Below, one piece after another: positions 61,157 through 64,000 of a stretch of DNA of 64,000 nucleotides; position 1 is the first letter of the stretch; each line of letters starts with the position of its first letter. Both the position numbers and the translations under genes were made by a program. Below the pieces are notes generated by a model. The model was not told the DNA's origin. It saw only the letters and a list, made by a program, of their open reading frames with translations, and searched no databases. Source of the stretch: Silene latifolia (Eukaryota; Streptophyta; Magnoliopsida; Caryophyllales; Caryophyllaceae); contig NC_133537.1 of assembly GCF_048544455.1 (NCBI RefSeq), forward strand, positions 2,649,807 to 2,713,806. Direction: 5' to 3'.

Positions 61157-61490
61157 TCATACCCTCAAAATCTGAAGCTTATTACTGAAAGCAATGGCGA
61201 CCCAATCTGGCTGCGATGACGACCACTGAAGCTGCTCTATCTCTGCTCCTGCCGTATATGCCAAAATTGGGTCTAACCCGCCCTCAACAGGCTGACCCAT
61301 AGAACTCAAGTCCCAGATCAGTGCCTGGGAATCATCCCCAGCGGTACAGATATGACAACTACTATGTGGAGCCCATGCAATTGCGTTGACACTCGCTTGA
61401 TGTCTCTGCAACTCCACCACAGGCAATGTTGGAAACCTTATATCCAACACCACTACCTTTGCGCTATCCATTATTACTGTCGCCATATAC
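61157..61490 (-). CDS. LWD1: LWD1-like WD40 protein, 3'-terminal exon only
   Basis: The last 110 residues of a WD-repeat protein of the LWD/AN11/TTG1 group: [20 protein letters not shown], then [50 protein letters not shown] and the end KLQILRV. The wording of the [20 protein letters not shown] segment fits LWD1/LWD2 (circadian clock co-activators in the nucleus) better than TTG1. The acceptor is TTTTTAAG/GTATATGG at 61490 in the phase expected after the family's DLR|YMAT position. The exon in front is not found between 61491 and 64000, so the intron exceeds 2.5 kb and the gene is cut by the window edge. The region 60905-61156 is its 3' UTR. Confidence 0.85.
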
Positions 61491-62149
61491 CTTAAAAAGA
61501 CAAACTCAAAAATTAGAAGCCATACATGTACAAAACATATCAAATAAGCTAAATTTTTAATTCCATCTCAGCTTACTGCATTCTCATCACTTTCCGATCC
61601 CCCAAAACAAATTTTATAGAAACCCAACAGCAAATGGGTAAAAATGTCAAAAGGAAGGAAGAAGATTCATCATATATTCATGTGAGAGAAACAAGCGATG
61701 CACTTAACATGCATATACTGCAATTTGCTCCTATGTGAGAAGTTAGTGCATTTCCTTCCCATCCTTTGTTCACTCCCAAGTCACCAATAACCAAGATAAA
61801 ATTTGTGCTAACCCAGTTCGAGAACCAGCCGAGATGCAAATATGCAATGGCAGAGGGAGTAATGAAATATATCAGTCATCCACAACAAGAGTCTTATGAC
61901 ACGCGAAAAAATCATACAAGCAAGAACAAAAGCGTTAAAAAATAAACACATGAAGGTAACACCATTCTCCAATAAAGTCATATGCAAAAGTCAGTCTTAT
62001 TGCACACGTTGACGATATTCCTCACTCATCCCCACCCTCCAGAGTCCCGCCTGCCACCTTGTTCATTTTGATACGAAATCTTGACACCAACGCAGTCAAG
62101 AAACAGCCTGAATTTTGTCTCAGGCAAGAACAAAACTAATAAAACAGAG

Positions 62150-62349
62150 TAAGGATCCTCTCCATTTCATACAATGAAATTGATGGTCCAATACTTCTCA
62201 ATTGTCTAGAATTGCTCTTATACATCATCTAAGGACCCCCAAGTCCGCAACTTATTCAATAAAATAACTGAAGTATTTTATTGCATTTATACTTCTATTG
62301 GAGGTAGTAGATCATTCATTTCTTATAACAAGATGAAGAGGATCTTAAT
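62150..62349. mobile_element. MITE with TAAGGATCCTCTCC ends
   Basis: Left TAAGGATCCTCTCCATTTC and right AAGATGAAGAGGATCTTA are inverted with mismatches over ~18 bp. Non-coding, ~200 bp. The ends resemble the element at 44272-44490. Confidence 0.5.
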
Positions 62350-62399
62350 GCAATCAAAAGAGAGACCATATACTACTGATATACACACATAGAAATCAT

Positions 62400-63960
62400 A
62401 TAGAATGCGGTCATGTGCAGATTTTATCTAGTTAAGCTAATAAAGTCATTGAGTAGTGTGGTATTCATGTTTCACGAGCCGTGTTCAGAGCCCTCAGAAT
62501 TAAGCTTCCCTGCCTCCTCTTTACCCCTCAAAAGAACAGAATATTACGTAATCATGTACTCCAGAGCTTCACCCCTGCCTCAAGAGCTCTTGCAAATTGT
62601 GGGTAGGGGATCGATGTATGCAGTTTTTCCCCAAGTCAATTGATTCCCTCAAATTCACGCATATTGCGAACCAATTTCCACGTATATCATGGTGACAAAA
62701 GATCAAACCTTAATACCGACCCACTTCAGAAAATGAGTAAAAATTATATAGGCTTTGGTAAAATTGATCAAACATCACAGAATCCCTACCCCTACCCCTA
62801 CCCCTACCTTTCTTCATACTTACTTCCCAACCCCCGTTCTACAACCTACCCACTTCGGGAAACACCTCAAATAAAATGGGCAACAACAAACTTCTCATCA
62901 ATCAGTCCACAAAACAAAATCAACAATCCTTATATCATAGCAAATCAACATCCCTAACCCTCCTCATCCTCCCTTCTCAACACAAAGATCAAATTCTGCA
63001 ACTTGCCCACTTTAGGAAATGACCTCAAAATAAAATGGACAAGGACAAACTTCTTAATCATTCAAACCACCAAACAAAACCGACAATTCAACACAATACA
63101 ACAAAGCCATCAATTATGCTACCCCCCGCCGCTCCTTTACTCTCCTTCATTCTCACTTCCCAACTCCCAAGATCAAGTTCTGCAACCTACCCACTTCAGG
63201 AAACACTTCAACACAATACAACAAAGCCATCAATTGTTAACAATTACAGCTATTGTCGTTGGATGACAGTTGGACCAAAATGCACAAGGACCCATGTTTT
63301 TAATACACACACAACCTCACAAAGCAATCATATATAACGTGGTCATGTGTAAATTTCATCCAGTTTCGCTAGTGAAGTCATTGAGTGGTGGTGCTTTACC
63401 CCCCCCCCCATACACCCACACACACAGACACAAAAAAAAAAAAAAAAAAAAAAAAAAAATTATCACGTAAACATGTCCTATGCAGTTCCCATCTTTCCTC
63501 AAGTTACTCAGACTCCAGAGTACCAACAACAACAGCAACAAAAAGCAAAACATCACACCAGTGGCCCAAGATCTTTCGTAAATTGCAAGAGGGATTCAGT
63601 TTTACTTAGGGTTACTGAATTCCCTCAAATTCCACTCCATCGTGAACTAATTCCCTTGTGTTTCCTTTCCATATTACAACGAATAATACCAACCAAAAGC
63701 AAATTTTCCAATAATATTTTCATGGTTACAAAATATCAAACCTAAACACCGATCCACTTCAGGAAATGAGTAAAAATAACTAGGCTTCCATAAAATTAAT
63801 CAAATATTACAGAAAATCAACACCCCTACCCCTACCCCTACTCATTCTCACATCCAAAACCTCGAGATCAAATTCTGCGACCTACCCACTTCAGCAAATA
63901 CCTCAAACAAGATGGGCGATAAGTTGATAACAAACTTCTCATTAATCAATCAAACCATAA
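62400..63960. repeat. Nested direct duplications in the LWD1 intron
   Basis: A ~560-bp segment (62400-62960) recurs ~1 kb later (63335-63960): GGTCATGTGCAGATTTTATC against GGTCATGTGTAAATTTCATC, AAGTCATTGAGTAGTG against AAGTCATTGAGTGGTG, and ACCCCTACCCCTACCCCTAC in both. Between and within them a smaller unit marked by CTACCCACTTCAGGAAA recurs at about 62849, 63004, 63188 and 63882, followed by AAACTTCTCATCAATCA-type sequence. A C-run, CA repeat and 28-base A-run occur at 63399-63459. Confidence 0.75.
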
Positions 63961-64000
63961 GACCAACCCAACAATCTAACACCATTAAACAAAATAACAA

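Larger units (their letters stand above)
61491..64000 (-). other. Large repeat-filled intron of the LWD1-like gene (inferred)
   Basis: No coding is visible. The right part (62400-63960) consists of duplicated segments described separately. Calling it an intron rests on the in-phase acceptor at 61490 and the absence of upstream exon sequence. Confidence 0.55.

Noticed and set aside
62784-62812. CCCTAC runs as telomere-like sequence
   Set aside because: The unit is CCCTAC, not the plant CCCTAAA, and it is part of a locally duplicated intron segment.

Overview
The window is nuclear DNA of a flowering plant, almost certainly a eudicot. The evidence is spliced GT-AG genes with clear plant orthologues (SNM1, Tudor-SN, LWD/TTG1-type WD40, a REM-type B3 factor, plant serpins, SRC2-like C2, DUF761), many TA-flanked MITEs with CTCCCTCC ends, and a satellite array. 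Order Caryophyllales is a guess from general appearance only.

Region 1 (1-23026) is a tandem satellite array that is already in progress at the left edge. Block A (1 to ~15838, plus orientation) has about 48 monomers in two length classes (~310 and ~334 bp), which differ by one 23-bp subrepeat. Block B (~15838-21943) is a second subfamily (~324 bp) in the opposite orientation. Block C (21943-23026) is a third, diverged subfamily (~313 bp) in plus orientation. The B/C switch lies exactly on a quasi-palindrome present in every monomer. Two isolated, decayed monomers lie 8 kb outside the array (31013-31384).

Region 2 (23.2-36 kb) is genic. It holds a gutted copy of a B3 gene, the intact 4-exon B3 gene, a 9-exon SNM1 gene on the minus strand (convergent with B3), an intronless C2/SRC2-like gene, and a DUF761 gene on minus. 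A second DUF761 gene (plus) lies 4.8 kb further on, head-to-head with the first, with a cluster of Stowaway-like MITEs between them.

Region 3 (41.8-46.3 kb) is a tandem pair of two-exon serpin genes on minus with similar TATA-to-ATG spacing and very different reactive-centre loops. Region 4 (48.4-56 kb) is a complete 16-coding-exon TSN1 gene on minus with a probable leader intron; one MITE sits in a coding intron and two in the leader intron.

Region 5 (56-64 kb) is transposon-rich. It has a long-TIR Mutator-like element inserted in a T-run next to a LINE-type RNase H fragment, several foldback MITEs, a 1.06-kb hAT-like element with an 8-bp target duplication and another TIR element nested in it, and the last exon of an LWD1-like gene whose 5' exons lie beyond the right edge behind a repeat-filled intron of more than 2.5 kb.

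Exon structures were built by hand from splice signals, reading-phase continuity and remembered family sequence; every full-length model closes in frame. The genes do not form a common pathway; this is ordinary plant gene space abutting satellite heterochromatin.
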